A DNA stretch of 64,000 nucleotides from an uncultured Lachnospira sp. (GCA_910585095.1 CAJUBU010000005.1:51062-115061), one strand, 5' to 3'; positions 17,412 to 27,297 are shown, counted from the first letter of the stretch. Notes: generated from the sequence alone by a model not told the origin. Numbers and translations are program-made.

Positions 17412-18101
17412 ATGGATTATTCAGAAGTTCAAAATATTGCAAAACAGACAATGAATTATATAAAACAGGTTATCAAACCAGAAATGAATCTGATGGATAT
17501 TCGTCAAAAATGTGAAGAAAAAATGATGGAGTTAGGAGCCACTTCATTTTGGTATTGGGATATTGGAGCCTTTTGTTTTTCTGGTGATGAAACGGCTATT
17601 TCAGTATCTGGCAAAAACTATCAGACATCCAATAAAATAATTCAAGAGAATGATATTATTACAATAGATTTAAGTCCTCAAAATAATAATATATGGGGTG
17701 ATTTTGCAAGAACGATTATTGTAGAAAACGGGCAAGTTATAAATGATATAGAAGCTATCCATAATGTTGAGTGGAAACATGGGTTACAAATGCAAGAAAA
17801 ATTACATTTGGAAATGAAACAATTTGTAACAACCAATACAACATTTGAAGAATTATATTTTTATATTAATAATTTTATTGTTCAAAATGGTTATATCAAT
17901 CTTGATTTTCTTGGGAATTTGGGACATTCTATTGTTAAGGACAAAGCTGACCGAATTTATATTGAAAAAGGAAATCATGCCAAACTTTCTGATGTGGCAT
18001 TGTTTACTTTTGAACCGCATATTGGTGTTGAAAATTCTATTTTTGGTTATAAGAAAGAAAATATTTATTATTTTAAAGAGGGAAATTTGATAGAATTGTA
18101 A
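17412..18101 (+). CDS. M24-family metallopeptidase-fold protein
   Basis: A 229-residue single pita-bread domain of the methionine aminopeptidase/Xaa-Pro aminopeptidase family. The dinuclear metal ligands look conserved: Asp in TIDLSPQ, Asp in IWGDFART, His in NLGHSI, Glu in FTFEPHIG and a late Glu in KKENIYYF. It lacks the N-terminal creatinase domain of aminopeptidase P. Probably a small cytoplasmic dipeptidase or aminopeptidase. A GGAGGGGG ribosome site precedes the ATG. It sits beside two toxin-immunity genes, but a functional link is not evident. Confidence 0.8.
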   Translation: MDYSEVQNIAKQTMNYIKQVIKPEMNLMDIRQKCEEKMMELGATSFWYWDIGAFCFSGDETAISVSGKNYQTSNKIIQENDIITIDLSPQNNNIWGDFARTIIVENGQVINDIEAIHNVEWKHGLQMQEKLHLEMKQFVTTNTTFEELYFYINNFIVQNGYINLDFLGNLGHSIVKDKADRIYIEKGNHAKLSDVALFTFEPHIGVENSIFGYKKENIYYFKEGNLIEL

Positions 18102-18274
18102 GGATAATTATAAATTTTGTTAAAACAAGATATAGATTATAATAAAAGTTATAAGCCTGAATTAGACAAGATTATGGAAGAATATAAAAATAGTGTTATG
18201 GAAAAGGATAATTAAGTTTGAAATGATGTGATAAACATGGATAATTTTATATTTAGAGTGACTGAGGTAAATAA

Positions 18275-18676
18275 ATGATTGAATTACATGGATGGTTATC
18301 TATTATAGAAACCTATAAAAATGAAGATTTTATACCACAAGAAGAAATCGAAAAAATACAGCAGCAAGTAAAAGATATTATTCAAAATAATACATGTGGT
18401 TTAGAAATCCAATATCAAAATGGAAGCCCTTTTCTTAATACATTGCTCTGCTGTAATCATAATACATCTCAAATCAAGCAAATTGTTGAGGTATATACTA
18501 AAATTTCAGAGATTGCAACAGGCAGTTATGGAATGATATATGTTTGGGATGATGAGGATAAAAATTATTATAATCATTTTCAAACCTATATATTTAAGAA
18601 AGGGCAATGCGAATATAAGATAGACACGAATTTTTCGCCGTGTATTCCTACAATTGAAGATGTATTTATGGATTAA
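18275..18676 (+). CDS. Imm7-type immunity protein (orphan)
   Basis: A 133-residue protein. The N-terminal IELHGWLSI, the middle ATGSYGMIYVWDDED and the C-terminal FSPCIPTIEDVF match the Imm7 family of polymorphic-toxin immunity proteins. Such proteins neutralise nuclease or other toxin domains delivered by neighbouring cells. No toxin gene is next to it, so it appears to be an orphan, perhaps protecting against toxins from related strains. The facing gene encodes another immunity family. Confidence 0.8.
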   Translation: MIELHGWLSIIETYKNEDFIPQEEIEKIQQQVKDIIQNNTCGLEIQYQNGSPFLNTLLCCNHNTSQIKQIVEVYTKISEIATGSYGMIYVWDDEDKNYYNHFQTYIFKKGQCEYKIDTNFSPCIPTIEDVFMD

Positions 18677-18701
18677 AAAAATTGTAGCCGTAGATATAAA
18701 T

Positions 18702-19391
18702 TTAATATAAAGATAAATCACACATAAAACGCCAATAATTCAATTCATCTTCCATTGCTTTTTTGTCTAACAATTCCATTGTATTTAAAAATGGCTCATA
18801 TAATTCCTCATGTTCAAAAATATATTCTAAATCTCCATCAACTTCCAGATATTTTTTTTCAAATTGAGGATAAAATTGTTTCCAGCAAGCCATTGATAGA
18901 ACAAATTGTTCAACACTGCTGTTGATAAACTGTAACTCTAAATCGCTATTGGTAAGTTTCCAGCCATCTTTGCTTAATTCTAAGTTTGCATTGTTGATAT
19001 ACCAAACTTCTCCAGTAGTAATATGAACAAGATATTCGCCTGAAATATCTTCTCTTATTTCGGTTATAGTTTCTCCAATTGTTTGATTGTAGATGCATGT
19101 CGATTTCCAGCCGCCAATTGACAAATAAGTGTTGTTTTCGATTTTTTTGGTGTAAAATTTTTCCAATGGGAAGAAATAGGTATAGACATCTTGGGATTTT
19201 ATTTCTTCAGGTTCTCGAATAAGGAGTACTTGTGGCGGCAAACCTATCTGAGTCAAAAAATTTATCAATTCTTTTGGAAGGTTTAGATTATCAATATTTT
19301 CTTTTGAAATGGGACGTAAAGTTTTAAGAAAATTGGAGTCTGGCGTTAAACCAGCATGTTGAATGATATTGAGTAAGTTATTGTATTTCAT
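18702..19391 (-). CDS. SUKH-4-like immunity protein (orphan)
   Basis: This 229-residue cytoplasmic protein converges on the Imm7 gene. The segment LPKELINFLTQIGLPP, then the FFPLE region, LSIGG, the strand-rich ITTGEVWYINN and the helical FVLSMACW, follows the SUKH-4 immunity pattern. Acidic Glu/Asp-rich helices end the protein. The ribosome site is GGAGG with a short spacer, preceded by an AAGCTGC block loosely resembling the pre-SD leader family. The absence of an adjacent toxin suggests an immunity cluster gained by transfer. Confidence 0.7.
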   Translation of the reverse strand: MKYNNLLNIIQHAGLTPDSNFLKTLRPISKENIDNLNLPKELINFLTQIGLPPQVLLIREPEEIKSQDVYTYFFPLEKFYTKKIENNTYLSIGGWKSTCIYNQTIGETITEIREDISGEYLVHITTGEVWYINNANLELSKDGWKLTNSDLELQFINSSVEQFVLSMACWKQFYPQFEKKYLEVDGDLEYIFEHEELYEPFLNTMELLDKKAMEDELNYWRFMCDLSLY

Positions 19392-19450
19392 AAAAATCCT
19401 CCATTTTTAGCAGCTTTATATGAATCAATAAAAGGATATAAATTAAAGTT

Positions 19451-19548
19451 AAAATGCTGTTGAAAATAGAAATTTTATATTGGATAAAAAAGTTGTATAA
19501 ATATATAATAACAATATCTTTTATTAACCTTTTTTCAACAGCATTATT
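19451..19548 (+). mobile_element. MITE-like element, copy 2
   Basis: Inverted ends AAAATGCTGTTGAAAA (19451-19466) and TTTTCAACAGCATT (19532-19545) bound about 98 bases. The left side resembles the element at 10108 (CTGTTG-AAA, AGAAATTTTA, TATT-GAT), while the middle differs. It lies between two minus-strand genes and could also act as a terminator for argH. Confidence 0.5.
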
Positions 19549-19582
19549 TTTTTATAAAAATATTACAAAGATAATAAGGTAC

Positions 19583-20965
19583 TTATGTTAAAAAATTAGC
19601 GTCAAGTTTTTCATAGTGTTGGATAACTTGTCGCATCATTTCTGGTCCAGGTGCGCCTGTTGTCAGTCTTTTTTCAATACATGTTTTTAAACTGATTGCT
19701 TCGTATATATCATCTTCAAATGCAGGGCATACTTTTTTGTATTCTTCTAGTGAAAGTTCATCTAAAGAAATGTCTTTTTCAATACATTTTAAAACAAGCT
19801 GACCAACATAGCTGTGTGCATCTCGAAATGGTACATTCTTTTTAACAAGATAATCTGCAGCGTCGGTGGCATTGATAAATCCTTTTTTTGCGCTGTCTTC
19901 CATTCGGTTGCTGTTAAATTTCATCGTGTCAATCATGCCCGCAAATAATTTAATGCAGCCTTTTACGGTGTCAATAGCATCAAATGTTAATTCTTTGTCT
20001 TCCTGCATATCTTTGTTATATGCTAGAGGAATACCTTTCATCGTTGTAAGAATACTGATAAGAGCGCCATATACACGTCCTGTTTTACCACGCACTAATT
20101 CAGCTATATCAGGATTTTTCTTTTGTGGCATAATACTAGAGCCTGTACTATAGGCATCGTCTAATTCAATAAATCGATATTCATTGCAATTCCAGATACA
20201 TATTTCTTCTGAAAATCGGCTTAAATGAACCATCATAGTTGCCAATGCACTTAAAAATTCAATGACATAATCTCTGTCGGATACGCCATCCATACTGTTT
20301 AACATAGGTCCTTCAAAGTTAAGAAGTTTGGCAGTCATATTTCGGTCAAGCGGATAGGTTGTTCCTGCTAGAGCGCCAGAGCCTAGTGGAGAGTAATTCA
20401 TACGCTTATAAATGTCAAAAAGACGGCTGCGATCTCTTAAAAACATTTCATAGTATGCACCAAAGTGATGTGCAACAGTGACTGGTTGTGCCTTTTGAAG
20501 ATGTGTAAATCCGGGCATATAGGTTTCAACATGTTCTTTCATAATACGAAGAATACAAGTCATTAAATGTTTGATTTCTTCATCAACATTTTTTACTTCA
20601 TCACGGATATAAAGGCGCATATCAAGGGCTACTTGGTCGTTGCGGCTTCTTCCAGTGTGAAGTTTTTTACCTGCATCGCCAATTCGTTGTATCAGAGTGG
20701 CTTCCATAAATGTATGGATATCTTCATATTCATCTGTTATCGTTAATTGACCATTTTCTATATCAGATAAAATTCCTTCAAGTCCTTCCTGTATTTGTTT
20801 ACATTCTTCTTCGGATATAATGCCTTTTGCTCCAAGCATTTTTGCATGGGCAATACTTCCAATAATATCATGTTTATAAAATTTTTGGTCAAACGATATG
20901 GAAGCGTTAAAATTGTTTACTAATTCGTCTGTTTCTTTAGTGAAACGACCACCCCATAATTTCAT
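19583..20965 (-). CDS. argH: Argininosuccinate lyase
   Basis: A 460-residue protein that cleaves argininosuccinate to arginine and fumarate. It shows the N-terminal MKLWGGRF, THLQKAQPVTVAHH with the catalytic His, and the superfamily loop SSIMPQKKNPD. Usual length. ATG 20965 is chosen because family members begin at MKLWGGRF; an in-frame TTG six codons earlier lies in a leader hairpin. argG is not adjacent, so the gene stands alone with its own long leader. Confidence 0.96.
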   Translation of the reverse strand: MKLWGGRFTKETDELVNNFNASISFDQKFYKHDIIGSIAHAKMLGAKGIISEEECKQIQEGLEGILSDIENGQLTITDEYEDIHTFMEATLIQRIGDAGKKLHTGRSRNDQVALDMRLYIRDEVKNVDEEIKHLMTCILRIMKEHVETYMPGFTHLQKAQPVTVAHHFGAYYEMFLRDRSRLFDIYKRMNYSPLGSGALAGTTYPLDRNMTAKLLNFEGPMLNSMDGVSDRDYVIEFLSALATMMVHLSRFSEEICIWNCNEYRFIELDDAYSTGSSIMPQKKNPDIAELVRGKTGRVYGALISILTTMKGIPLAYNKDMQEDKELTFDAIDTVKGCIKLFAGMIDTMKFNSNRMEDSAKKGFINATDAADYLVKKNVPFRDAHSYVGQLVLKCIEKDISLDELSLEEYKKVCPAFEDDIYEAISLKTCIEKRLTTGAPGPEMMRQVIQHYEKLDANFLT

Positions 20966-20974
20966 ATAATTTTT

Positions 20975-21020
20975 ACTACTCAAAATATGGACAAATGCTG
21001 CCGAGTAGTTTTCTCCTTTC
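20975..21020 (-). promoter_or_regulatory. Hairpin between ribosome site and start of argH
   Basis: Read on the minus strand, AAAGGAG is followed by ACTACTCGGCA, a loop, and TTTTGAGTAGT just before the start codon. The 7-bp stem (20975-20981/21003-21009) separates the best ribosome site from the start. The same arrangement with the same stem precedes the hemerythrin gene at 40278. Farther upstream (21040-21120) are more stem-loops, including GTTATCG/CGATAAC and a GCAAATATTCGC palindrome. Confidence 0.5.
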
Positions 21021-21255
21021 TTTATTTGTTTTTGCTTTTAACTTCATTGAGCAAGCAGTAAATCAGATTGCAAATATTCGCTTGACTGCTTTTTAGTTAT
21101 CGTATTTTCTCGATAACATCCGTTGTATGTTGGTTATTACATTTATTATAATGTAAAATTGAAATGGTTACAATATATAGTTTTTGTTCCCACAGGCAAT
21201 GAGACAAGCGGATATTATGGATATAAAAAAATTTTAATAAATGTGTGAAAAACTT

Positions 21256-24009
21256 TTAATCATTTTCATCATCCAGTTCAAGACTGTCAAAGTCGTCAAT
21301 ATCTTCTAAAAATTCAGATAAATTTTCTGTATCCATTGTTTTTTTTGAATGTTCAAATTCCTTTGGAATTTTGTTAATATTTAATGTTTTTAAAGGATTC
21401 TTCATTTTTATAATAGAATCAATCATATCTGTTTGTAAATTGCTTTGATTGTCTGTATTTTCATTACTTTTTTCAAGCAATTTTTGATATAAAAATTGTG
21501 GAGTTACATGTTTTCGTTTTAATATATAAAGCCCAATCAATATAAGAATACTTAAAATTGTAATGATACAGCCTTTTATAAGATTGACAGGTATATATTT
21601 TAATTGAACTTCATGAGAACCCTGTGTGATATCAGTGCCAAGCAGTGCATTGGCGATAGGATAAGTCTCTGCTTTTTTGCCATCAATATATATGCTCCAA
21701 CCTTTATCAAAAGGAACAGAAAACATAAATGTGCCATTATAATCACAATGAACGGTTCCTTGAAATTGAGTATTTGACCAACTGTCAATGATAAATCCAT
21801 TTTTAGAAAGTGTATCACATACCTGTTTATAAATGTTGGTATCAAGCATATATACAGTAATACCTGTAGCTTTATCGCTTCCAATCTGAACAGAATCTGT
21901 AGTAGTAACATAACCGACATCAATAAGATGTGGGTCATTTTTTAAATTTGTAAAACTTTTAACATCATTACCTACGGTTACACTAAAAAGGTCTACTTGA
22001 CTGTCTTGGATATAAATATACATATGTCCATCCGCCTTGGGGGTAATAGTAATATCTGAAGTAGAATTATAATTGTAATCTTCACGAAAGATATTATTTT
22101 TTCCTGTCATAGAATAAATCAGTGCATTTTGATTTTCAATTCCATTATTAATGTCATATCCTTGCCACTCATTGACATTGGAATGGACAACATATCCAAG
22201 TGGAAGGGCGTTTTCGTTGCGATATATAAATTCACCATCATTTCCAGTGTAATAAGTCAGTAAAGAATCCGTTGCAAGCAGTTGATTGCTTATCAAGTAT
22301 TTTACTGAAAATAACGAATTGGTCAACAGCGTTGCTCCATCATAACTATAAGCGTTTGTTGAACCATACATGCCTAAATCTTTAAATAAATCGCTCATTC
22401 CAGCGCTGCATGTAGAGGAAAAGGTTGAAATGCTGTGGTAGTTATGCCAAGCACCGTCATTTTTTGACCTTGCTCCCCAAATTTTATCCATTCGATAAAA
22501 AGAAGAATCATCATTTTTGACAGCGGCTGTTACATTTTTAACAGCATTATAGTCTAAAAGATAGGAAGGTCTGTCTGTTGTTCCTAATCCTGTGTTTTGC
22601 ATATTTAAGGCACATTCTGTAATTGCTAAAGCAAATACAATAAACAGCGCGATAGGAGAATCGCTTTTTTTCTTATGTTTGATAAATAAGGCAAGAGCAT
22701 ATCCAAGCATATAGGCTCCGCTAGTGTAAAATATTATAAATTTATAATTTTCACTTTCAATAAATAGCTGTTCTGCTATTAAAAGAAAAGCGGCAGCTAT
22801 CCAGACACTAAAGGTAATATTGCGCCTTGTAGCATCTTTTATATGATAATAGCCTTCATATGCCATTGTCAAAATAAAGAAAATATAAATATAAGACTGG
22901 CGGCAAGGGAGGCTGTTCGGGTAGTGCAGTCCATGCCATATAAAGTTTGGTATGTTTAAATTAAAGGCTAATAAAAATGCTAAAAGCATTACGCATTTGC
23001 CGATTTTTTCATTGGTTTTAATATTTTTGTTACATATATACAATGGTATTAAAAGAAAAATGGCAACACCACAATATATATTAGGGTAGTGTTCTAGTCC
23101 AAGATGCACAGGGACCTGCATAAGCTGCCGTACAAGCATTTCCATAATGGAAAAATAAGCTTCCAGTTTTTTTGGAAAGGATATAGAACTGGATGCAGAA
23201 AGAGAAAACGTGTAAATTTCTGGCAGCAGCAAACAGGCAGCTAAGCCTGCTGCTAGCAGTGAAAATATGCCCCAATTCAATATTTTTTTAAAATAAATGG
23301 TTGCTGATTTTTTTCCATTGTAAGAAATGATTAGCACAATAAAATACATAATTACACTTAGGCATACCATAATGGAAATATAATAATTGGATAGTATACA
23401 TAACCCAAGCGAAATGCAGTATAAAAAGTATTTATCTTCATTGACAAGCTTTTCAAGCCCCAGCATAATAAGGGGAACAAGTATAATACAATCAAGCCAC
23501 ATAATGTTCCAGCTATATGCCGCAACAAATGCAGACATTGAATAAAACATGCCAAAAAGAGAGATAATGCAGCTTTTATTATGAAAATGTTTTGTAATAT
23601 AGTAAGTAAAAGTAACACTGGAAAGAGATAATTTTAATATAATTAACACATTCATTATCTCAATCATGCTTTTTTGAGGAAAAAGTGCAATCAATAAATT
23701 CATTGGGCTTGATAAATAGTAGGCGGCTAAGGAAGTGAAATTTGTTCCCATGCCAATATCCCAGCTATATGTCAATGATTCGCCGTTTCTTAATTTATTC
23801 CATAATTCAGAAAAGAAGGGTGCATATTGGTGATACATATCCGAACGTAGATAACAGTTATCGCCAAAAGGATAGATGTCTTTTAAATAATACAAAGCGA
23901 CAAATACCATAAGCGGTATAATAAAAGCTATAATGTAAGTAATATTGCCACAAGGAATAAGGCTGTCTGTATTATCAAGCCAGCTTATTTTTTTTCGCTT
24001 TTTTTTCAT
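21256..24009 (-). CDS. YfhO-family multi-pass membrane protein
   Basis: This protein of about 917 residues has at least twelve membrane helices in its first 470 residues (motifs FGDNCYLRSDMYHQYAPFF and SWDIGMGTNF are family hallmarks). A large extracellular beta-rich part (about 500-800) follows, then one more helix and a very acidic cytoplasmic tail (EDIDDFDSLELDDEND). YfhO/GT-C-like proteins are linked to glycosylation of wall or lipid polymers. ATG 24009 is used since GGAG lies 6 bases upstream; an ATG at 24021 overlaps that site. Its mRNA leader has the pseudoknot element. Confidence 0.85.
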   Translation of the reverse strand: MKKKRKKISWLDNTDSLIPCGNITYIIAFIIPLMVFVALYYLKDIYPFGDNCYLRSDMYHQYAPFFSELWNKLRNGESLTYSWDIGMGTNFTSLAAYYLSSPMNLLIALFPQKSMIEIMNVLIILKLSLSSVTFTYYITKHFHNKSCIISLFGMFYSMSAFVAAYSWNIMWLDCIILVPLIMLGLEKLVNEDKYFLYCISLGLCILSNYYISIMVCLSVIMYFIVLIISYNGKKSATIYFKKILNWGIFSLLAAGLAACLLLPEIYTFSLSASSSISFPKKLEAYFSIMEMLVRQLMQVPVHLGLEHYPNIYCGVAIFLLIPLYICNKNIKTNEKIGKCVMLLAFLLAFNLNIPNFIWHGLHYPNSLPCRQSYIYIFFILTMAYEGYYHIKDATRRNITFSVWIAAAFLLIAEQLFIESENYKFIIFYTSGAYMLGYALALFIKHKKKSDSPIALFIVFALAITECALNMQNTGLGTTDRPSYLLDYNAVKNVTAAVKNDDSSFYRMDKIWGARSKNDGAWHNYHSISTFSSTCSAGMSDLFKDLGMYGSTNAYSYDGATLLTNSLFSVKYLISNQLLATDSLLTYYTGNDGEFIYRNENALPLGYVVHSNVNEWQGYDINNGIENQNALIYSMTGKNNIFREDYNYNSTSDITITPKADGHMYIYIQDSQVDLFSVTVGNDVKSFTNLKNDPHLIDVGYVTTTDSVQIGSDKATGITVYMLDTNIYKQVCDTLSKNGFIIDSWSNTQFQGTVHCDYNGTFMFSVPFDKGWSIYIDGKKAETYPIANALLGTDITQGSHEVQLKYIPVNLIKGCIITILSILILIGLYILKRKHVTPQFLYQKLLEKSNENTDNQSNLQTDMIDSIIKMKNPLKTLNINKIPKEFEHSKKTMDTENLSEFLEDIDDFDSLELDDEND

Positions 24010-24015
24010 AGTAAT

Positions 24016-24092
24016 CTCCATTTCTGCGCTGCTTTTTTATAAAGAATGAAATGTTCTTATAAATTTGTGCCAAACAACGCCCAAACACAAAC
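24016..24092 (-). ncRNA. Pseudoknot leader upstream of the yfhO-like gene
   Basis: On the minus strand, stem TTTGTG (24091-24086) with CACAAA (24069-24064) encloses GCGTTGTTT (24080-24072). That loop can pair over 9 bp, with two wobbles, to AAGCAGCGC (24034-24026), followed by AGAAATGGAG. A second imperfect hairpin (TTATAAGAA/TTCTTTATAA) lies between, as in the gpmI and pepD leaders. Confidence 0.6.
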
Positions 24093-24228
24093 TTGTTTTT
24101 TCCAATTTATAACATAATAAACAATAGTGTACTATATTTTAATATGATTTGCACTTGTATTTTTATTTTTTTTTTTGTAATATTATCATGTGCGTAATAA
24201 GTTCCTATTCATTTTAAATGGGGATTGT

Positions 24229-24909
24229 ATGATTAATAAATTAAATGTATTGAATACATATTTAAAAAGTAATAAAACAGCTATTCGATATGGAATAGTC
24301 TGTTTGACAATATTGGTTCTGGGTACAATATATTGTATATCTGTATTAGCAAAAAAAGATAAAGAGGCGGTTGAGTATTATAATTATCAGACAGTAGATG
24401 AAGAATCTTTATATTCTGCATCCGAAAATGATAATAAAATTATTTCATCAAATGATAACCAAAATTCCAAAATTTACGTATATATATGTGGCTGTGTAAA
24501 GAATCCTGGAGTATACCCATGTGTCAAAGGCACCAGAGTGTATGAAATCATTGATATGGCGGGTGGTTTAACAGAGGAAGCATATGTGCAGGCTCTTAAT
24601 CTTGCTGATATCGTTGAAGATAAGGATAAAATATACGTTCCAGATATGGAGTCTTTCCAAAATCAGGAAAATTTATCCGATAACCGTATTGATATCGAAA
24701 ATTCGTCAAAAAAATCGTTGCTTATCAATATTAATATAGCATCACTTTCAGAGCTTACAACACTTCCAGGAATAGGTGAATCAAGAGCAAGAGATATCAT
24801 TGAGTATCGTACAAAGCATGGCAAATTTGATATGAAAGAAGATATTATGAAAATCAGTGGCATAAAAGAAGCAGCATATTCAAAAATAAAAGATTATATA
24901 ACGGTATAA
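24229..24909 (+). CDS. comEA: ComEA-type competence DNA receptor
   Basis: A protein of about 226 residues. One N-terminal membrane anchor (about 20-42) is followed by an SLBB domain (IYVYICGCVKNPGVYPC to NLADIVEDKDKIYVP, about 82-140). The C-terminus has a double helix-hairpin-helix DNA-binding domain (NINIASLSELTTLPGIGESR...IMKISGIKEA, about 164-226). It would bind incoming double-stranded DNA outside the membrane and hand it to ComEC, encoded 3.3 kb downstream. ATG 24229 follows GGGG; an upstream in-frame GTG has no ribosome site. Confidence 0.9.
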   Translation: MINKLNVLNTYLKSNKTAIRYGIVCLTILVLGTIYCISVLAKKDKEAVEYYNYQTVDEESLYSASENDNKIISSNDNQNSKIYVYICGCVKNPGVYPCVKGTRVYEIIDMAGGLTEEAYVQALNLADIVEDKDKIYVPDMESFQNQENLSDNRIDIENSSKKSLLININIASLSELTTLPGIGESRARDIIEYRTKHGKFDMKEDIMKISGIKEAAYSKIKDYITV

Positions 24910-25045
24910 AAAGCATATTTATAAAGCGCTATTTGCCGATATAAAATTTATAAAAAGTACAAATCATCATTTATGGTACATTTGTAATATTTGGTTTCTT
25001 AGATGACAGATAATTTAAATAATGGAAAGGTATGGTTGATACATA

Positions 25046-25735
25046 ATGGCAAATAAAGTATTGATTGTAGACGATGAAAAATTAATTATAAAAGGATTAA
25101 AATATAGTCTGGAGCAAGATGGTATGGAAGTGGAATGTGCCTATGACGGAGAGGAAGCCTTTGAATGTATTAAAAAAAACGATTATGATATGGTTCTTTT
25201 GGATATTATGCTTCCAAAACTAGATGGCATGGAAGTCTGTCAGCAAGTTCGAGAATTTTCAAATGTACCTATTATTATGCTTACAGCAAAAGGTGATGAT
25301 ATGGATAAAATTTTAGGGTTGGAATATGGAGCAGACGACTATATTACTAAACCTTTTAATGTGCTTGAGGTTAAGGCAAGAATTAAAGCGATACTTAGAA
25401 GAAATGTTAAAAAAGTGCAGCCTGTTGTCAATAGCAGTATTATTATTTCTGGAAATTTTAAATTGGATTGCGACAATCGAAATTTAATGATTAATGAAAA
25501 AGAAATTAATCTTACAGCAAAAGAATTTGATTTAGTAGAGATTCTTGTAAGAAATCCAGGCAAAGTGTATAGCAGGGATATGCTTCTTAATATGGTTTGG
25601 GGAAGCGATTATCCAGGTGATGCAAGAACGGTTGATGTACATGTGAGAAGATTAAGAGAAAAAATTGAGGATAATGCCAGTGAGCCGAAATATATTCACA
25701 CACGCTGGGGAGTAGGATATTACTATAATGTTTAA
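25046..25735 (+). CDS. OmpR-family response regulator
   Basis: A 229-residue protein with an N-terminal receiver domain (DDE at 9-11, phospho-acceptor Asp53 in LLDIML, Thr80, Lys102 in TKPF). The C-terminal winged-helix domain is OmpR-type (LTAKEFDLVEIL, RDMLLNMVWG, RTVDVHVRRLREKI, RWGVGYYY). Its stop overlaps the histidine kinase start by 8 bases, so the pair is translationally coupled. It is close in layout to WalR/PhoP-like regulators; target genes are unknown. Confidence 0.93.
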   Translation: MANKVLIVDDEKLIIKGLKYSLEQDGMEVECAYDGEEAFECIKKNDYDMVLLDIMLPKLDGMEVCQQVREFSNVPIIMLTAKGDDMDKILGLEYGADDYITKPFNVLEVKARIKAILRRNVKKVQPVVNSSIIISGNFKLDCDNRNLMINEKEINLTAKEFDLVEILVRNPGKVYSRDMLLNMVWGSDYPGDARTVDVHVRRLREKIEDNASEPKYIHTRWGVGYYYNV

Positions 25736-27251
25736 AAATCATAATGATATCGATGTGGAAAAAGAAGAAAATGATAATCAATTAAAAAAATATGCAGGTA
25801 ATTTTTTTAAAGTGATTAACAGTACAAAAGTTGAAACTTTTATTATTCTTGTAATTATATTGCTTGCATCATTGTTTACTGTAGAAAAATGTACTAGTCA
25901 TTTTTTAATTCGAGGTATGGTGGAAAATGAACTTGCAAGCTTACAGACAAGTACAGCAGTGATGGCAAATGAATTTTCAGAGTATTTGACAATACATGAT
26001 GCAGAAAAAGACGGCGTTTATGATTTGTTAAAACATTATTCGGCAATGAATTATATGCGAATCCGAGTAATTGATGAGCGTTTTGTTATTGTGTTGGATT
26101 CATATTATACAGAATATTCAAGAAGTATGATTAATCCCAATGTATTAAATTCGTATAAGAATAAAAAAAATGTCTTTGAGTATAATAAAAAATTAAATTC
26201 AATAGAGGCTGTTGTTCCTATCATCAATTCCGAAAATGCAACGTGTGGTGTTATTGTTACAGACATGTCTTTAACGAAGATATTATCTTATAAAAAATCA
26301 ATTTATAATAATATATATACAGCAATCATAGCAGTAATGATTGTTTCAATTAGTTTAATTTATCTAATTATTAGTGTAACATCAAAACGCTATAAAAAAT
26401 TATATCAGGTTATTGAGGAGGTTGCAGCAGGACATGTGGATAAGCGGTTGCCAGTTAAAGGAAGCACAGAGATGAAAGAGCTGGCAACCCATTTTAATAC
26501 AGTGATGGATAAGGCAAATAGTTTAGATGAGAGTAGACAAGAATTTGTATCCAATGTATCACATGAGTTGAAAACACCAATTACATCCATTAAGGTGCTA
26601 GCCGATTCACTCAATATGCAAGAGGATGCTCCAATCGAATTATACAAAGAATTTATGCAGGATATTGTTGAAGAAATTGATAGAGAAAGTAAAATTATAG
26701 ATGATTTATTAACGCTTGTAAGAATGGATAAAAAAGCGGTTGCCCTAAATATTGCTTCTATTAATTTAAATGAATTGATGGAGTTGGTATTAAAACGATT
26801 AAAGCCAATTGCTGAAAAAAAGAATGTTGAAATTCTTTTTGAAAGTTTTAGACCTGTCGTTGCAGAAGTGGATGAGGTGAAATTTACACAAGTGGTATCA
26901 AATCTTGTGGAAAATGCAATAAAATATAATAATAATGATGGATGGGTTCATGTATCGTTAAATGCAGATTATCAGTATTTTTATGTGCGTGTTGAAGATT
27001 CTGGAATAGGTATACCAAAAGAAAGCCAAGAATTGGTTTTTGACCGATTTTACAGGGTGGATAAGGCAAGGTCTAGGGAGACAGGTGGAACAGGACTTGG
27101 ACTTGCCATTGTTCAAAATATTATTCTTATGCATCATGGGATTATTAAACTATATAGTGAAGAAGGGCAAGGAACTACATTTACAGTAAGGATTCCATTA
27201 AATTATGTAAATGAGAATAATCATGTATCAATTAAAGAAGACAAATTATAA
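25728..27251 (+). CDS. Membrane sensor histidine kinase
   Basis: A 507-residue protein: membrane helix (about 38-58), extracellular sensor domain (about 60-190), second helix (about 195-218), HAMP linker, HisKA with the phospho-acceptor His in VSNVSHELKTPI, and HATPase with N box (NLVENAIKYN), G1 (EDSGIGIP), F box and G2 (ETGGTGLGLAIV). It is the partner of the overlapping response regulator. Followed by a GerMN lipoprotein, the set recalls actinobacterial MtrAB-LpqB, in which a GerMN-type lipoprotein tunes the kinase. That parallel is inference. Confidence 0.93.
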   Translation: MFKNHNDIDVEKEENDNQLKKYAGNFFKVINSTKVETFIILVIILLASLFTVEKCTSHFLIRGMVENELASLQTSTAVMANEFSEYLTIHDAEKDGVYDLLKHYSAMNYMRIRVIDERFVIVLDSYYTEYSRSMINPNVLNSYKNKKNVFEYNKKLNSIEAVVPIINSENATCGVIVTDMSLTKILSYKKSIYNNIYTAIIAVMIVSISLIYLIISVTSKRYKKLYQVIEEVAAGHVDKRLPVKGSTEMKELATHFNTVMDKANSLDESRQEFVSNVSHELKTPITSIKVLADSLNMQEDAPIELYKEFMQDIVEEIDRESKIIDDLLTLVRMDKKAVALNIASINLNELMELVLKRLKPIAEKKNVEILFESFRPVVAEVDEVKFTQVVSNLVENAIKYNNNDGWVHVSLNADYQYFYVRVEDSGIGIPKESQELVFDRFYRVDKARSRETGGTGLGLAIVQNIILMHHGIIKLYSEEGQGTTFTVRIPLNYVNENNHVSIKEDKL

Positions 27252-27297
27252 TTTGAAGGCTTATGCGAAAAGTTATACAGAAATGAGGATGAATGTT

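Noticed and set aside
18117..18215. Short Lys/Glu-rich frame ending at TAA 18213, between the M24 and Imm7 genes
   Set aside because: About 32 codons, no ribosome site, no start other than TTG; may be a remnant of a lost gene but nothing can be recognised.
20966..21200. T-box or arginine riboswitch upstream of argH
   Set aside because: No T-box core sequence or terminator/antiterminator pair found; only local stem-loops.
24935..24946. GCCGATAT upstream of the response regulator as a sigma-D promoter
   Set aside because: No TAAA at the required spacing; an isolated 8-base match in AT-rich DNA is weak.
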